Assembly: GCF_018967645.1 (NCBI RefSeq)
Contig: NZ_JAHLZF010000011.1
Location: forward strand, 1 to 64,000
Length of the DNA stretch: 64,000 bases
Source: Allobacillus halotolerans
GTDB lineage: Bacteria; Bacillota; Bacilli; Bacillales; Alkalibacillaceae
Reading direction: 5' to 3'
The position numbers and the translations under genes were made by a program. The notes under the pieces were generated by a model. The model was not told where the DNA came from. It saw only the letters and a list, made by a program, of their open reading frames with translations, and made no database searches. Positions 35,661 to 44,826 of the stretch are shown here, piece after piece (position 1 is the first letter of the stretch; each line of letters starts with the position of its first letter).

Positions 35661-36428
35661 ATGGCAGCAATTTCAATGAAACAATTGCTAGAAGCAGGTG
35701 TGCATTTTGGCCACCAAACACGTCGTTGGAATCCGAAGATGAAAAAATACATCTTCACGGAGCGTAACGGCATTTACATCATCGATCTACAAAAAACAGT
35801 TAAAAAGGTTGATGAAGCATTTAACTTTGTGAAAAACTTGGCACAAGACGGAGGGAAAGTTTTATTCGTCGGTACCAAAAAACAAGCACAAGATACAATT
35901 AGAGACGAAGCAATTCGCTCTGGTATGTACTACGTTAACCAACGTTGGTTGGGTGGTACATTGACAAACATGCAAACCATTCAAAAACGAGTAAATCGTT
36001 TGAAAGACATCGAAAAAATGGAAGAAGACGGTACGTTCGACGTATTACCGAAAAAAGAAGTTGTTATGATTCTTAAAGAAAAAGAACGTCTTGAAAAGTT
36101 CTTAGGTGGCGTTAAAAATATGAACGGCTTACCAGACGCTGTATTCATTGTCGACCCACGTAAAGAAAGAATTGCTGTGAAAGAAGCACAGAAATTGAAT
36201 ATTCCAATCGTAGCGATGGTTGATACAAACTGTGATCCAGACGAGATTGATTACGTGATCCCAGCAAATGATGACGCAATCCGTGCGGTTAAGTTACTTA
36301 CTTCCAGAATGGCTGATGCAATTCTAGAAGTAAAACAAGGTGAAGAACTGCAAGATACAACTTCTGAAGAAGAAGCAACGAGTGAAGAAACAGAAGAGAA
36401 AAAGACAGAAGAAAAAGTAGAAGAGTAA
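35661..36428 (+). CDS. rpsB: 30S ribosomal protein S2
   Basis: A 255 aa small-subunit protein. It contains the S2 signatures [23 protein letters not shown] and [36 protein letters not shown], the second running through residues about 155-185. A Glu/Thr-rich C-terminal tail of about 25 residues is longer and more acidic than the core. AGGAGG lies 8 bases before the ATG. It is followed by a terminator before tsf, suggesting partial attenuation between the two. Confidence 0.97.
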   Translation: MAAISMKQLLEAGVHFGHQTRRWNPKMKKYIFTERNGIYIIDLQKTVKKVDEAFNFVKNLAQDGGKVLFVGTKKQAQDTIRDEAIRSGMYYVNQRWLGGTLTNMQTIQKRVNRLKDIEKMEEDGTFDVLPKKEVVMILKEKERLEKFLGGVKNMNGLPDAVFIVDPRKERIAVKEAQKLNIPIVAMVDTNCDPDEIDYVIPANDDAIRAVKLLTSRMADAILEVKQGEELQDTTSEEEATSEETEEKKTEEKVEE

Positions 36429-36433
36429 AAGGT

Positions 36434-36476
36434 AAAGGGTGATAAGGGGGAACAGAACCTTTTATCACCCTTTTTT
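36434..36476 (+). terminator. Intrinsic terminator between rpsB and tsf
   Basis: The stem AAAGGGTGATAA (36434-36445) pairs perfectly with TTATCACCCTTT (36462-36473), followed by a run of six to eight T. It lies 6 bases after the rpsB stop. tsf has no strong promoter in the remaining 55 bp, so the terminator is probably leaky and sets the S2 to EF-Ts ratio. Confidence 0.85.
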
Positions 36477-36530
36477 AGAAAACTTTCGTCTTAACGATAT
36501 GATACCCAATTACCTGAAGGAGGAATTCTT

Positions 36531-37415
36531 ATGGCAGTAAATGCGAAAATGGTTAAAGAATTACGTGAAAAAACAGGCGCAGGAATGATGGATTGTAAAA
36601 AAGCGTTAACTGAAACGGATGGAGATATGGATAAAGCTGTTGAATATCTTCGTGAAAAAGGAATTTCTAAAGCAGCAAAGAAAGCAGACCGCATTGCGGC
36701 AGAAGGATCAGCTCATATCAAAGTTGACGGAAATGCTGCTGTATTGATCGAAGTAAACAGTGAAACAGACTTTGTTGCAAAGAACGATCAGTTCAAGGAA
36801 CTATTGGATGCTTTAGCAAGCCATATTCTAAGTCAAAATCCTTCTACAGTAGAAGAAGCTCTTGAACAGCCATTGAATGGTGAAGGCGATACCGTACAAG
36901 AGTTCATCAATAAAAACATTGCACAAATTGGTGAAAAACTATCACTTCGTCGCTTTGGCCTACTAACAAAAGATGACAATGCTGCGTTTGGTGCTTATAC
37001 TCACATGGGTGGCCGAATCGGAGCGTTAACCGTATTGGAAGGTACAACAGATGAATCTGTAGCAAAAGATGTTGCTATGCATATCGCAGCAGTTAACCCT
37101 CGATTTGTATCTCGTGATGAGGTTCCGCAAAATGAAGTGGATCAAGAACGCGAAATGCTAAAAACTCAAGCATTGAATGAAGGTAAACCTGAGCATATCG
37201 TTGAGAAAATGGTCGAAGGACGTTTAGGTAAATTCTTTGAAGAAATTTGCCTATTGGAACAAGGTTTCGTTAAAGATCCAGATCAAAAAGTTAAAAAATA
37301 TGTAGAATCAAACGGCGCATCAGTAACAGAATTCGTCCGTTACGAAGTTGGCGAAGGTATGGAAAAACGTGAAGAAAACTTTGCTGACGAAGTAATGGGT
37401 CAAATCAAAAAATAA
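36531..37415 (+). CDS. tsf: Translation elongation factor Ts
   Basis: A 294 aa guanine nucleotide exchange factor for EF-Tu. The N-terminal UBA-like domain has [21 protein letters not shown]; the core carries [18 protein letters not shown] (the TDFV element inserts at the EF-Tu nucleotide site) and [23 protein letters not shown] precedes the ATG. A terminator lies about 90 bp downstream. Confidence 0.97.
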   Translation: MAVNAKMVKELREKTGAGMMDCKKALTETDGDMDKAVEYLREKGISKAAKKADRIAAEGSAHIKVDGNAAVLIEVNSETDFVAKNDQFKELLDALASHILSQNPSTVEEALEQPLNGEGDTVQEFINKNIAQIGEKLSLRRFGLLTKDDNAAFGAYTHMGGRIGALTVLEGTTDESVAKDVAMHIAAVNPRFVSRDEVPQNEVDQEREMLKTQALNEGKPEHIVEKMVEGRLGKFFEEICLLEQGFVKDPDQKVKKYVESNGASVTEFVRYEVGEGMEKREENFADEVMGQIKK

Positions 37416-37448
37416 GCTGTTCCCAAGTCCTTTGTTCATGTGGCGCTC

Positions 37449-37485
37449 ATATGAACCATAGCGAAATTTTATATGAACATTCATC
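37449..37485 (+). repeat. Two units resembling the 49.3 kb ATATG repeat
   Basis: CATATGAACC at 37449-37458 and ATATGAAC at 37471-37478 have their ATG triplets 22 bases apart (37451 and 37473), separated by GCGAAATTTT. Spacing and core resemble the larger array at 49333-49745. With only two units this could be chance. Confidence 0.35.
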
Positions 37486-37505
37486 TTACTTGAATGGGTG
37501 GCAAG

Positions 37506-37541
37506 AAAATAGGGAACACGGAGAACGTGTTCCCTATTTTT
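37506..37541 (+). terminator. Intrinsic terminator after tsf
   Basis: A perfect 15 bp stem, AAAATAGGGAACACG (37506-37520) with CGTGTTCCCTATTTT (37526-37540), and a 5-base loop, ending in T-run. Confidence 0.92.
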
Positions 37542-37618
37542 AAAAGAATCTATTTAGCTAATCATTTTTAACAGCACATGTTTGATGAATAGCTTACATA
37601 TAATTGATGGAGGTAGCT

Positions 37619-38347
37619 ATGTCGACACCAAAATACAAACGAATTGTACTAAAATTAAGTGGTGAAGCATTAAGTGGAGAAAAAGGTAGTGGCATTGATC
37701 CAACGTTTATCAAATCAATAGCCCAACAAATAAAAGAAATTCATGATTTAGGTATAGAAATTGCCATTGTCGTTGGCGGAGGAAACCTTTGGCGTGGTAA
37801 GATAGGTAGTGAAGTTGGAATGGACCGTGCAAATGCCGATTATATGGGCATGTTGGCGACAGTCATGAATTCACTGGCCTTGCAAGACAGTTTAGAGAAC
37901 TTCGATGTCCAAACACGTGTCCAAACCTCCATTGAAATGAGACAAGTTGCAGAGCCTTATATTCGCAGAAAAGCAATGCGACATTTGGAGAAAAAGCGTG
38001 TGGTAATCTTTGCTGGAGGTACCGGGAATCCATACTTTTCTACAGACACAACGGCAGCCTTACGAGCAGCAGAAATTGAAGCAGATGTCATTTTAATGGC
38101 AAAAAACAATGTAGATGGTGTCTATTCCGCTGATCCGAAAATGGATCAAGAGGCAATGAAGTTCAGTGAGTTATCCTATTTGGATATCTTGAACAAAGGG
38201 CTTGCGGTCATGGATTCTACAGCGACTTCATTATGTATGGATAATAATATTTCATTAATTGTATTTTCCATCATGGAAAAAGGAAATATCAAACGCGTAT
38301 TATTAGGAGAAGACATCGGTACAGTAATTAGGAGGAAATATTCATGA
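37619..38347 (+). CDS. pyrH: UMP kinase
   Basis: A 242 aa amino-acid-kinase-fold enzyme converting UMP to UDP. It shows [17 protein letters not shown] at the N terminus, [16 protein letters not shown] for phosphate binding, and [20 protein letters not shown] near the acceptor site. The ATG at 37619 has GGAGG 6 bases upstream; an in-frame ATG at 37604 precedes that site. The stop overlaps the frr start (ATGA). Confidence 0.96.
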   Translation: MSTPKYKRIVLKLSGEALSGEKGSGIDPTFIKSIAQQIKEIHDLGIEIAIVVGGGNLWRGKIGSEVGMDRANADYMGMLATVMNSLALQDSLENFDVQTRVQTSIEMRQVAEPYIRRKAMRHLEKKRVVIFAGGTGNPYFSTDTTAALRAAEIEADVILMAKNNVDGVYSADPKMDQEAMKFSELSYLDILNKGLAVMDSTATSLCMDNNISLIVFSIMEKGNIKRVLLGEDIGTVIRRKYS

Positions 38348-38901
38348 GTCAATCAATCATTAATGACACAAAAACAAAAATGAATGATGCTGTTAAAGCT
38401 TTTAGTAGACAACTGGCTACAGTTCGAGCAGGTCGTGCCAACCCGGCCATTTTGGATACGGTGTATGTGAATTATTATGGTGCCAACACGCCGTTGAATC
38501 AATTAGCGACAATTTCAGCACCAGAAGCACGCTTACTTGTCGTCACGCCATTTGATAAATCATCGATCGGTGATGTCGAAAAGGGTATTCTGAAAGCAGA
38601 CTTAGGATTGACACCAAATAATGACGGAAATGTCATTCGAATCAATATTCCTGCATTGACAGAAGAAAGAAGAAAAGAATTGGTGAAAGTTTCACGGAAA
38701 TATGCTGAAGAAGCTCGTGTTCAAGTCAGAAATATTCGACGTGAAGCTAACGACCAACTGAAAAAACAAGAAAAAGATAGCGAAATTACTGAAGATGAAC
38801 TACGTGCTAATCAAGATGAAGTTCAAAAAATCACTGATAATAGTATCGGTGAAATTGACTCTAGTTTAGAAGCAAAAGAAAAAGAAATTTTAGAAGTGTA
38901 A
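38344..38901 (+). CDS. frr: Ribosome recycling factor
   Basis: A 185 aa factor that, with EF-G, splits post-termination ribosomes. Domain I helices include [29 protein letters not shown] and the long C-terminal helices with [27 protein letters not shown] lies within the end of pyrH, 9 bases before the ATG. A terminator follows. Confidence 0.97.
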   Translation: MSQSIINDTKTKMNDAVKAFSRQLATVRAGRANPAILDTVYVNYYGANTPLNQLATISAPEARLLVVTPFDKSSIGDVEKGILKADLGLTPNNDGNVIRINIPALTEERRKELVKVSRKYAEEARVQVRNIRREANDQLKKQEKDSEITEDELRANQDEVQKITDNSIGEIDSSLEAKEKEILEV

Positions 38902-38925
38902 TTAGCTTCTCGCATGATTAACATA

Positions 38926-38960
38926 AGCTTTCGCTGTGTGAAGCGAAAGCTAAATTTTTC
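38926..38960 (+). terminator. Intrinsic terminator after frr
   Basis: AGCTTTCGCT (38926-38935) pairs perfectly with AGCGAAAGCT (38942-38951) across 6 bases, followed by AAATTTTTC. The T-run is short, so read-through into uppS is likely. Confidence 0.75.
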
Positions 38961-38991
38961 TATATACTCTTTTACTTAGTGAGGGATTGGT

Positions 38992-39741
38992 ATGTTTACT
39001 CGGTCGAAAGAAAAGCAATCCGTTCAAAAAGAAATCGATCCATCCAATTTACCGGAACATATTGCCATTATCATGGACGGAAATGGACGGTGGGCAAAAA
39101 AGAGGGGATTGCCTCGGATTGCCGGACATCGGGAAGGAATGAAAACCATCCAAAAGGTGGTTGAACGTGCCGTTGAACTAGATCTTAAAGCGTTAACATT
39201 GTATGCTTTTTCCACTGAGAATTGGAAAAGACCAATGAATGAAGTGGAGTTTATTATGAAACTTCCCTCTCAGTTTTTGGACACTTACTTACCAGATTTA
39301 GTAAAGAACAATGTGAAAGTAACAACGATTGGCGACTTTGACGCCTTGCCTAAATATACAAAAGAAGCAGTCAGTTATTCTGTAAAAAAAACAGAGAATA
39401 ACACAGGATTGATCCTTAACTTCGCAATTAATTATGGCAGTCGCAAAGAAATATTAGATGCTGTGAAGCAAATTTGCTTGGATTATCAGGAAGGTCAAAT
39501 GGACCTTGATGATCTGGATGAAAAAGCGTTTTCAAATTATTTGACCACAAATTCGTTGAGTGATCCCGATTTGGTTATTCGTACAAGTGGTGAACAACGC
39601 ATTAGCAATTACTTGTTATGGCAAATCGCCTATTCAGAATTTTATTTTACAGAAAAACTTTGGCCAGATTTTAATCAAAAAGCCTTGGATATGGCTATTT
39701 TAGCTTATCAAGACCGTAAGAGAAGGTTTGGTGGGTTATAG
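38992..39741 (+). CDS. uppS: Undecaprenyl diphosphate synthase
   Basis: A 249 aa cis-prenyltransferase making the C55 lipid carrier of cell-wall precursors. Signatures: HIAIIMDGNGRWAKKRGLPR with the catalytic Asp, GMKTIQKVV, LTLYAFSTENWKRP and the C-terminal DLVIRTSGEQRISNYLLWQIAYSEFYF. GAGG lies near 38982, before the ATG at 38992. cdsA follows 19 bases later. Confidence 0.97.
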   Translation: MFTRSKEKQSVQKEIDPSNLPEHIAIIMDGNGRWAKKRGLPRIAGHREGMKTIQKVVERAVELDLKALTLYAFSTENWKRPMNEVEFIMKLPSQFLDTYLPDLVKNNVKVTTIGDFDALPKYTKEAVSYSVKKTENNTGLILNFAINYGSRKEILDAVKQICLDYQEGQMDLDDLDEKAFSNYLTTNSLSDPDLVIRTSGEQRISNYLLWQIAYSEFYFTEKLWPDFNQKALDMAILAYQDRKRRFGGL

Positions 39742-39760
39742 GCAGTTAGGTGGATGTATA

Positions 39761-40549
39761 ATGAAAGAAAGAATAATTACCGCAATTATCGGATTGATTT
39801 TATTTATTCCGCTTGTCCTATTCGGAGAGTGGCCATTTGTTGTTATGGTGTTTCTATTAGCAACCATCGCTTTTTTTGAGTTGATGAGAATGAATAATGT
39901 ACCTTTCAATTCCTTTCCTGCAATCGTCGGAGTGGTTATGCTATGGTTGCTTTTATGTGATGAAAAGGTTTTGCCATTTGCAGAACGAATTCCTTTAAGC
40001 CGTATAGAAATCATCTTTTTAGCTTTTCTGTTATTATTGGCTTATACGGTTATCGTCAAAAACAAATTTACATTTAATGGTGTTTCGTACGTACTGACTT
40101 CTGCACTATACATAGGGATTGGGTTTTCATACTTTATTGAAACACGCTATGACGGTTTGGAATATGTTGTCTTTGTGTTAGTTGTCATTTGGTTAACAGA
40201 TACAGGGGCATTCTTTACCGGTAAGTTCCTTGGTAAAAATAAACTGTGGCCGGCAATCAGTCCAAAGAAAACGATTGAAGGCTTTTTTGGTGGCGTGATC
40301 ATCTCCGTTATTGCTGTATTGATTCTACAATCTATTACAACCATTCATGATAATTTATTAATCTTACTACTAGTCACTATATTTGCCTCAATTACAGCAC
40401 AAATCGGTGACTTGGTTGAATCTGCTTTAAAGAGACATATGGGAGTCAAGGATTCAGGGCAGATACTACCTGGTCATGGCGGCATCCTCGATCGCTTCGA
40501 TAGCTTGATCTTTATGGTGCCATTTTTACACTTCATACACTTTTTTTAA
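39761..40549 (+). CDS. cdsA: Phosphatidate cytidylyltransferase
   Basis: A 262 aa polytopic membrane enzyme making CDP-diacylglycerol from phosphatidate and CTP. Seven to eight hydrophobic segments are visible. The CdsA signature is at the C-terminal end: LVESALKRHMGVKDSGQILPGHGGILDRFD, whose last part HGGILDRFDS is diagnostic. The ATG at 39761 is chosen for AGGTGG upstream; an earlier in-frame codon inside uppS gives a non-family N terminus. Confidence 0.95.
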   Translation: MKERIITAIIGLILFIPLVLFGEWPFVVMVFLLATIAFFELMRMNNVPFNSFPAIVGVVMLWLLLCDEKVLPFAERIPLSRIEIIFLAFLLLLAYTVIVKNKFTFNGVSYVLTSALYIGIGFSYFIETRYDGLEYVVFVLVVIWLTDTGAFFTGKFLGKNKLWPAISPKKTIEGFFGGVIISVIAVLILQSITTIHDNLLILLLVTIFASITAQIGDLVESALKRHMGVKDSGQILPGHGGILDRFDSLIFMVPFLHFIHFF

Positions 40550-40581
40550 TTGAACGAACTTGATAAGTTGAGGGTTGTATA

Positions 40582-41727
40582 ATGAAAAACATTACATTAT
40601 TAGGTGGGACAGGTTCAATTGGTGAACAAACTGTCGAAGTGATTGAACAGCTTCCGGATTATCGATTATTTGCCTTTGCTTTTGGAAAGCGTGTAGACAA
40701 AGCACTTGAGTTGGTAGAAAGATTAAAACCAGAATGGATTATCGCTGGTGATCGGAAAGCCAAACAAGAAATTGAAAAAAAGATTTCTTTTCAAGCGAAA
40801 ATATCTTATGGAATGGAAGCTTTATGCGAAGTTGCTGCCCATGAACAGACGGATATGGTTGTCAATGCACTACTCGGAAGCATCGGACTTAAACCGACTT
40901 TGGATGCAATTCGTGCCCGAAAACAAATCGCTTTTGCCAATAAAGAGACGTTAGTCACTGCTGGGCATATAGTGATGGAAGAAGCGAAGAAGTATGGTGT
41001 GGATTTACTGCCTGTGGACAGTGAACACGCAGCCATTCACCAGTGCTTGCGTGGAGAAAAGCAAGACCAACTTAATCGTTTAATCATCACTGCTTCTGGC
41101 GGTAGCTTTCGGGATTATTCACGTGATGAATTGATCGGTGTCAAAAAAGAAGATGCATTAAAGCATCCGAATTGGGATATGGGTGCAAAAATCACGATTG
41201 ATTCGGCTACAATGATGAATAAAGGATTAGAAGTCATTGAAGCTCATTGGTTGTTTCAGGTACCCTATCAGAAGATTGATGTGCTCATGCATAAAGAAAG
41301 TGTCATTCATTCGATGGTTGAGTTCAACGATTTAAGTGTAATGGCACAACTAGGGACTCCAGACATGCGGATACCGATCCAATATGCATTGACTTATCCC
41401 AATCGAGAAAAATTTGCGTTAAGTGAAGGATTAGATTTATTGAAGTTTCAAAAGCTTCATTTTAATGAGCTGAGCTTCGAACGATTCCCTTGTTTACGAA
41501 TGGCTTATGAAGCTGGAAAAACAGGCGGAAGTGCACCGACTGTTTTAAATGCGGCCAATGAAGTAGCTGTCCAATTATTTTTGGACGACAAGATAACCTT
41601 TTTGGACATTGAGCAACTCATAGAAGACGAATTACAGAAACATCAAGTAATTGAGCAACCTGATTTGGAAACAATTCTTGCTGTTGACCAAGATACGAGA
41701 AAACGCATTTTGAGTGTTTACTCGTAA
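40582..41727 (+). CDS. dxr: 1-deoxy-D-xylulose-5-phosphate reductoisomerase
   Basis: A 381 aa NADPH enzyme making 2-C-methylerythritol 4-phosphate, so the organism uses the MEP route to isoprenoids, feeding UppS. NADPH binding: [17 protein letters not shown]. Catalytic and metal residues: [24 protein letters not shown], and [11 protein letters not shown]. The C-terminal domain includes [13 protein letters not shown]. Normal length and intact. Confidence 0.97.
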   Translation: MKNITLLGGTGSIGEQTVEVIEQLPDYRLFAFAFGKRVDKALELVERLKPEWIIAGDRKAKQEIEKKISFQAKISYGMEALCEVAAHEQTDMVVNALLGSIGLKPTLDAIRARKQIAFANKETLVTAGHIVMEEAKKYGVDLLPVDSEHAAIHQCLRGEKQDQLNRLIITASGGSFRDYSRDELIGVKKEDALKHPNWDMGAKITIDSATMMNKGLEVIEAHWLFQVPYQKIDVLMHKESVIHSMVEFNDLSVMAQLGTPDMRIPIQYALTYPNREKFALSEGLDLLKFQKLHFNELSFERFPCLRMAYEAGKTGGSAPTVLNAANEVAVQLFLDDKITFLDIEQLIEDELQKHQVIEQPDLETILAVDQDTRKRILSVYS

Positions 41728-41743
41728 AGGAAGGTGCTAATGA

Positions 41744-43003
41744 ATGAATACGATCATTGCCTTTATATTTATGTTCGGTTTGTTGGTTTTTATCCATGAA
41801 TTAGGACATCTGATCTTCGCCAAGCGTGCCGGAATGCTTGCAAGGGAATTCGCAATTGGCTTTGGTCCGAAAATCTTCTCTCATCGAAAAGATGAAACAT
41901 TGTATACGATTCGAATGTTACCAATCGGTGGGTATGTGCGTGTTGCCGGGGACGATCCAGAAATTGTGGAATTGAAACCAGGTTATCATATCGGCATTGA
42001 ATTCAATGAGCAAAACAAAGTGAACAAAATCATCGTCAATAATAAATCGAACCATCCCAATGCGAAGGTGGTCGAAGTCGAACAAATTGATCTTGATCAT
42101 GATTTGACACTTCTTTGCCATGATCTCAATACAGAAGAAAGACAACAGTACGATATTGACCGAAAAGCTTTGTTTGTCATGGACGAAAAAGAAACTTTGA
42201 TTGCTCCATACGATCGTCAATTCGGTTCAAAGTCAGTTGGAAAGAAAGCAATGCAAGTATTTGCTGGTCCATTGATGAACTTCTTGCTCGCTATCGCCAT
42301 ATTTTGGGGACTTGGTTTTATTCAGGGAGTACCTGTTGAAGAGGCGTCATTAGGTAGTGTGCAGGATGGTTCACCAGCAGAGCAAGCTGAATTGATGGAA
42401 GGAGATACCATCACTTCGATTGACGGCAAAGAAATTAATGATTGGACAGAATTCGTTCTTTATGTACAGGAGAGACCTGGAGAAGAAATCGCTTTGACCG
42501 CTGATCGGGATGGCCAAATGATTGAAGCTTCACTTGTCACCAATTCATTCGAGACAGAAACCGGTGAAATGATTGGTCGAATTGGTGTGAAGCGAGACTT
42601 CGATAAAGCACCATTAGAAGTGTTCAGTTATGGTTTTACTCAAGTTTATGAAATCGGCACACTGATCCTAGATGCTCTAGGCATGCTTGTAACGGGTCAA
42701 TTATCACTGGATGCTTTAGCAGGTCCTGTAGGTATTTATACGGCGACAGATGAAGTTGTCCAAACAGGAATCCTGAACTTCTTTATGTGGACAGCCATGC
42801 TCAGTATTAACTTAGGAATTGTAAATCTATTACCACTTCCAGCATTGGATGGCGGTCGTCTGATGTTCCTCGGCTATGAAGCAATTCGAGGTAAACCACT
42901 CGACCCACAAAAAGAAGGGATTTTCCACTTTATTGGCTTTGCTTTACTGATGTTATTAATGATTGCTGTCACGTGGAATGACATTGAACGATTGTTTATG
43001 TAA
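41744..43003 (+). CDS. rseP: Site-2 intramembrane metalloprotease RseP (RasP)
   Basis: A 419 aa zinc protease that clips membrane-bound regulators and signal peptide remnants; in B. subtilis it activates sigma-W through RsiW. HELGH is at residues 18-22 within the first transmembrane helix, and the second zinc motif NLLPLPALDGGR lies near residue 365. A PDZ domain is at about residues 205-275 (VQDGSPAEQAELMEGDTITSIDG). An acidic insert of about 90 residues precedes the second membrane segment, as in other Bacillus RasP. Confidence 0.95.
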   Translation: MNTIIAFIFMFGLLVFIHELGHLIFAKRAGMLAREFAIGFGPKIFSHRKDETLYTIRMLPIGGYVRVAGDDPEIVELKPGYHIGIEFNEQNKVNKIIVNNKSNHPNAKVVEVEQIDLDHDLTLLCHDLNTEERQQYDIDRKALFVMDEKETLIAPYDRQFGSKSVGKKAMQVFAGPLMNFLLAIAIFWGLGFIQGVPVEEASLGSVQDGSPAEQAELMEGDTITSIDGKEINDWTEFVLYVQERPGEEIALTADRDGQMIEASLVTNSFETETGEMIGRIGVKRDFDKAPLEVFSYGFTQVYEIGTLILDALGMLVTGQLSLDALAGPVGIYTATDEVVQTGILNFFMWTAMLSINLGIVNLLPLPALDGGRLMFLGYEAIRGKPLDPQKEGIFHFIGFALLMLLMIAVTWNDIERLFM

Positions 43004-43046
43004 ATGCGTCATGGCTTTACGGTATAATTAGATTGAGGTGAATGAA

Positions 43047-44753
43047 ATGAGACAAAGCAATTTGCTAATTCCGACTTTGCGGGAAGTTCCAAAAGAAGCT
43101 GAAATCAAAAGTCATCAATTGCTTTTAAAGGCAGGTTATATTCGTAAATTGGCATCAGGAGTCTATAATTTCTTGCCACTTGGTAAAAAAGTACTTCGGA
43201 AAGTTGAGAAAATCATCTTGGAGGAAATGAATCGATCCGGTGCGCAAGAGGTTCAAATGCCGACCATACAACCAGCTGAAATTTGGGAAGCTACCGGTAG
43301 ATGGTATACGATGGGCGGAGAATTAATGCGTTTGAAAGATCGTCACAACAGACCATTCGCGTTAGGAGCTACTCACGAAGAGGTAGTCACCACATTGGTC
43401 AAAGATGAAGTGACATCTTATAAAAAGTTACCTTTTACATTATATCAGATACAAAATAAGTTCAGAGATGAACAAAGACCTCGTTTTGGCTTATTGCGAG
43501 GCCGAGAGTTTTTAATGAAAGACGCATATTCTTTTCATGATAGTTTTGAATCTCTTGACGAAACTTACCAAGCACTATATGATGCCTATTCGAGAATTTT
43601 CGATCGGTTGAATTTGAATTACCGTGCTGTAATCGCTGATTCTGGCGCAATGGGTGGTAAAGATACGCATGAATTTATGGTTCTTTCTGAAGTAGGGGAA
43701 GATATCATTGCTTATTCAGACACCTCGGACTATGCAGCAAATATTGAAATGGCTCCGGTAGCCGATCAAGGTGAGAAACCTGATGTGCAACCGAAAGAGT
43801 TGGAAAAGGTTGCCACACCAAATGTAAAAACGATGCAAGAAGTAGCTGATTATTTAGGACACACATTGGCAATGGGCATGAAGGCCATAATGTTTAAAGT
43901 GGATGGCCAATTTGTTTTGGTTGTCATCAGAGGTGACCACGAAGTCAATGATGTGAAGTTAAAAAACCTATACAATGCAGATATTGTTGAGTTGGCAACG
44001 GAAGAAGAGACTCGTGAAACAGTCGGAGCTGGTTTTGGCTCGCTTGGCCCTGTAAAGTTGCCTGATGCAGTAGATGTCGTTGCAGATTATGCGGTTCAAT
44101 ATTTAGTGAATGCAACTTGTGGTGCAAACGAGGATGGTTATCACTTTAAAAATGTCCAACCAGAAAGAGACTTCCATGTGAGTCATTATGCGGATTTGAG
44201 ATTCATCCAAGAAGGTGACCCGTCTCCAGATGGACAAGGAACGATTGAATTTGCCAAAGGCATTGAAGTGGGTCATATTTTTAAACTAGGTACGCTTTAT
44301 GCCGAAAAACTTGGTGCAGAATATCTTGATCATAACGGTAAATCTAAGCCATTTATCATGGGATGTTATGGGATTGGTGTATCTCGTGCGCTTGCCGCGG
44401 TTGTGGAACAATTTGGTGATGAGAATGGTATGAACTGGCCGAAAGAGATCCGACCATTTGATATTCACTTGCTTAATTTAAATACAAAAAATGATGAACA
44501 AGTTGAATTGGCCGATCAACTATATAAACAATTGCAAGATGATGGTTTCGATGTCTTATATGATGACCGAAAAGAACGGCCGGGTGTTAAATTTAACGAC
44601 AGTGATTTAATTGGCATTCCTTATCGATTTGTTATCGGAAAAGGTGCCAGTGAAGGGTATATTGAATTTAAACACCGTCAAACAGGTGAACAAAAAGATG
44701 TGAAGATTTCCGAGCTTACACAGTTCATCGAACAACTGAGGGAGAATGAATAG
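43047..44753 (+). CDS. proS: Prolyl-tRNA synthetase
   Basis: A 568 aa class IIa synthetase of the bacterial type with editing insertion. Motif 1 is near the start ([22 protein letters not shown]), motif 2 is [21 protein letters not shown] and motif 3 is [14 protein letters not shown]. The YbaK-like editing domain lies between motifs 2 and 3 (about residues 225-400). The C-terminal anticodon-binding domain starts at DIHLLNL. The ATG at 43047 has GAGGTGA 5 bases upstream. Confidence 0.97.
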   Translation: MRQSNLLIPTLREVPKEAEIKSHQLLLKAGYIRKLASGVYNFLPLGKKVLRKVEKIILEEMNRSGAQEVQMPTIQPAEIWEATGRWYTMGGELMRLKDRHNRPFALGATHEEVVTTLVKDEVTSYKKLPFTLYQIQNKFRDEQRPRFGLLRGREFLMKDAYSFHDSFESLDETYQALYDAYSRIFDRLNLNYRAVIADSGAMGGKDTHEFMVLSEVGEDIIAYSDTSDYAANIEMAPVADQGEKPDVQPKELEKVATPNVKTMQEVADYLGHTLAMGMKAIMFKVDGQFVLVVIRGDHEVNDVKLKNLYNADIVELATEEETRETVGAGFGSLGPVKLPDAVDVVADYAVQYLVNATCGANEDGYHFKNVQPERDFHVSHYADLRFIQEGDPSPDGQGTIEFAKGIEVGHIFKLGTLYAEKLGAEYLDHNGKSKPFIMGCYGIGVSRALAAVVEQFGDENGMNWPKEIRPFDIHLLNLNTKNDEQVELADQLYKQLQDDGFDVLYDDRKERPGVKFNDSDLIGIPYRFVIGKGASEGYIEFKHRQTGEQKDVKISELTQFIEQLRENE

Positions 44754-44768
44754 GTATCAAGTAAACAG

Positions 44769-44795
44769 GACCCTTGTCAATTTATGGCAGGGGTC
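44769..44795 (+). other. Hairpin between proS and polC
   Basis: GACCCTTG (44769-44776) pairs with CAGGGGTC (44788-44795), with one wobble pair and an 11-base loop. No T-run follows, so it is a weak terminator or attenuator at best. Confidence 0.4.
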
Positions 44796-44826
44796 TAAAT
44801 GAATTATAAAGGGTGAGGGGAAAGGT

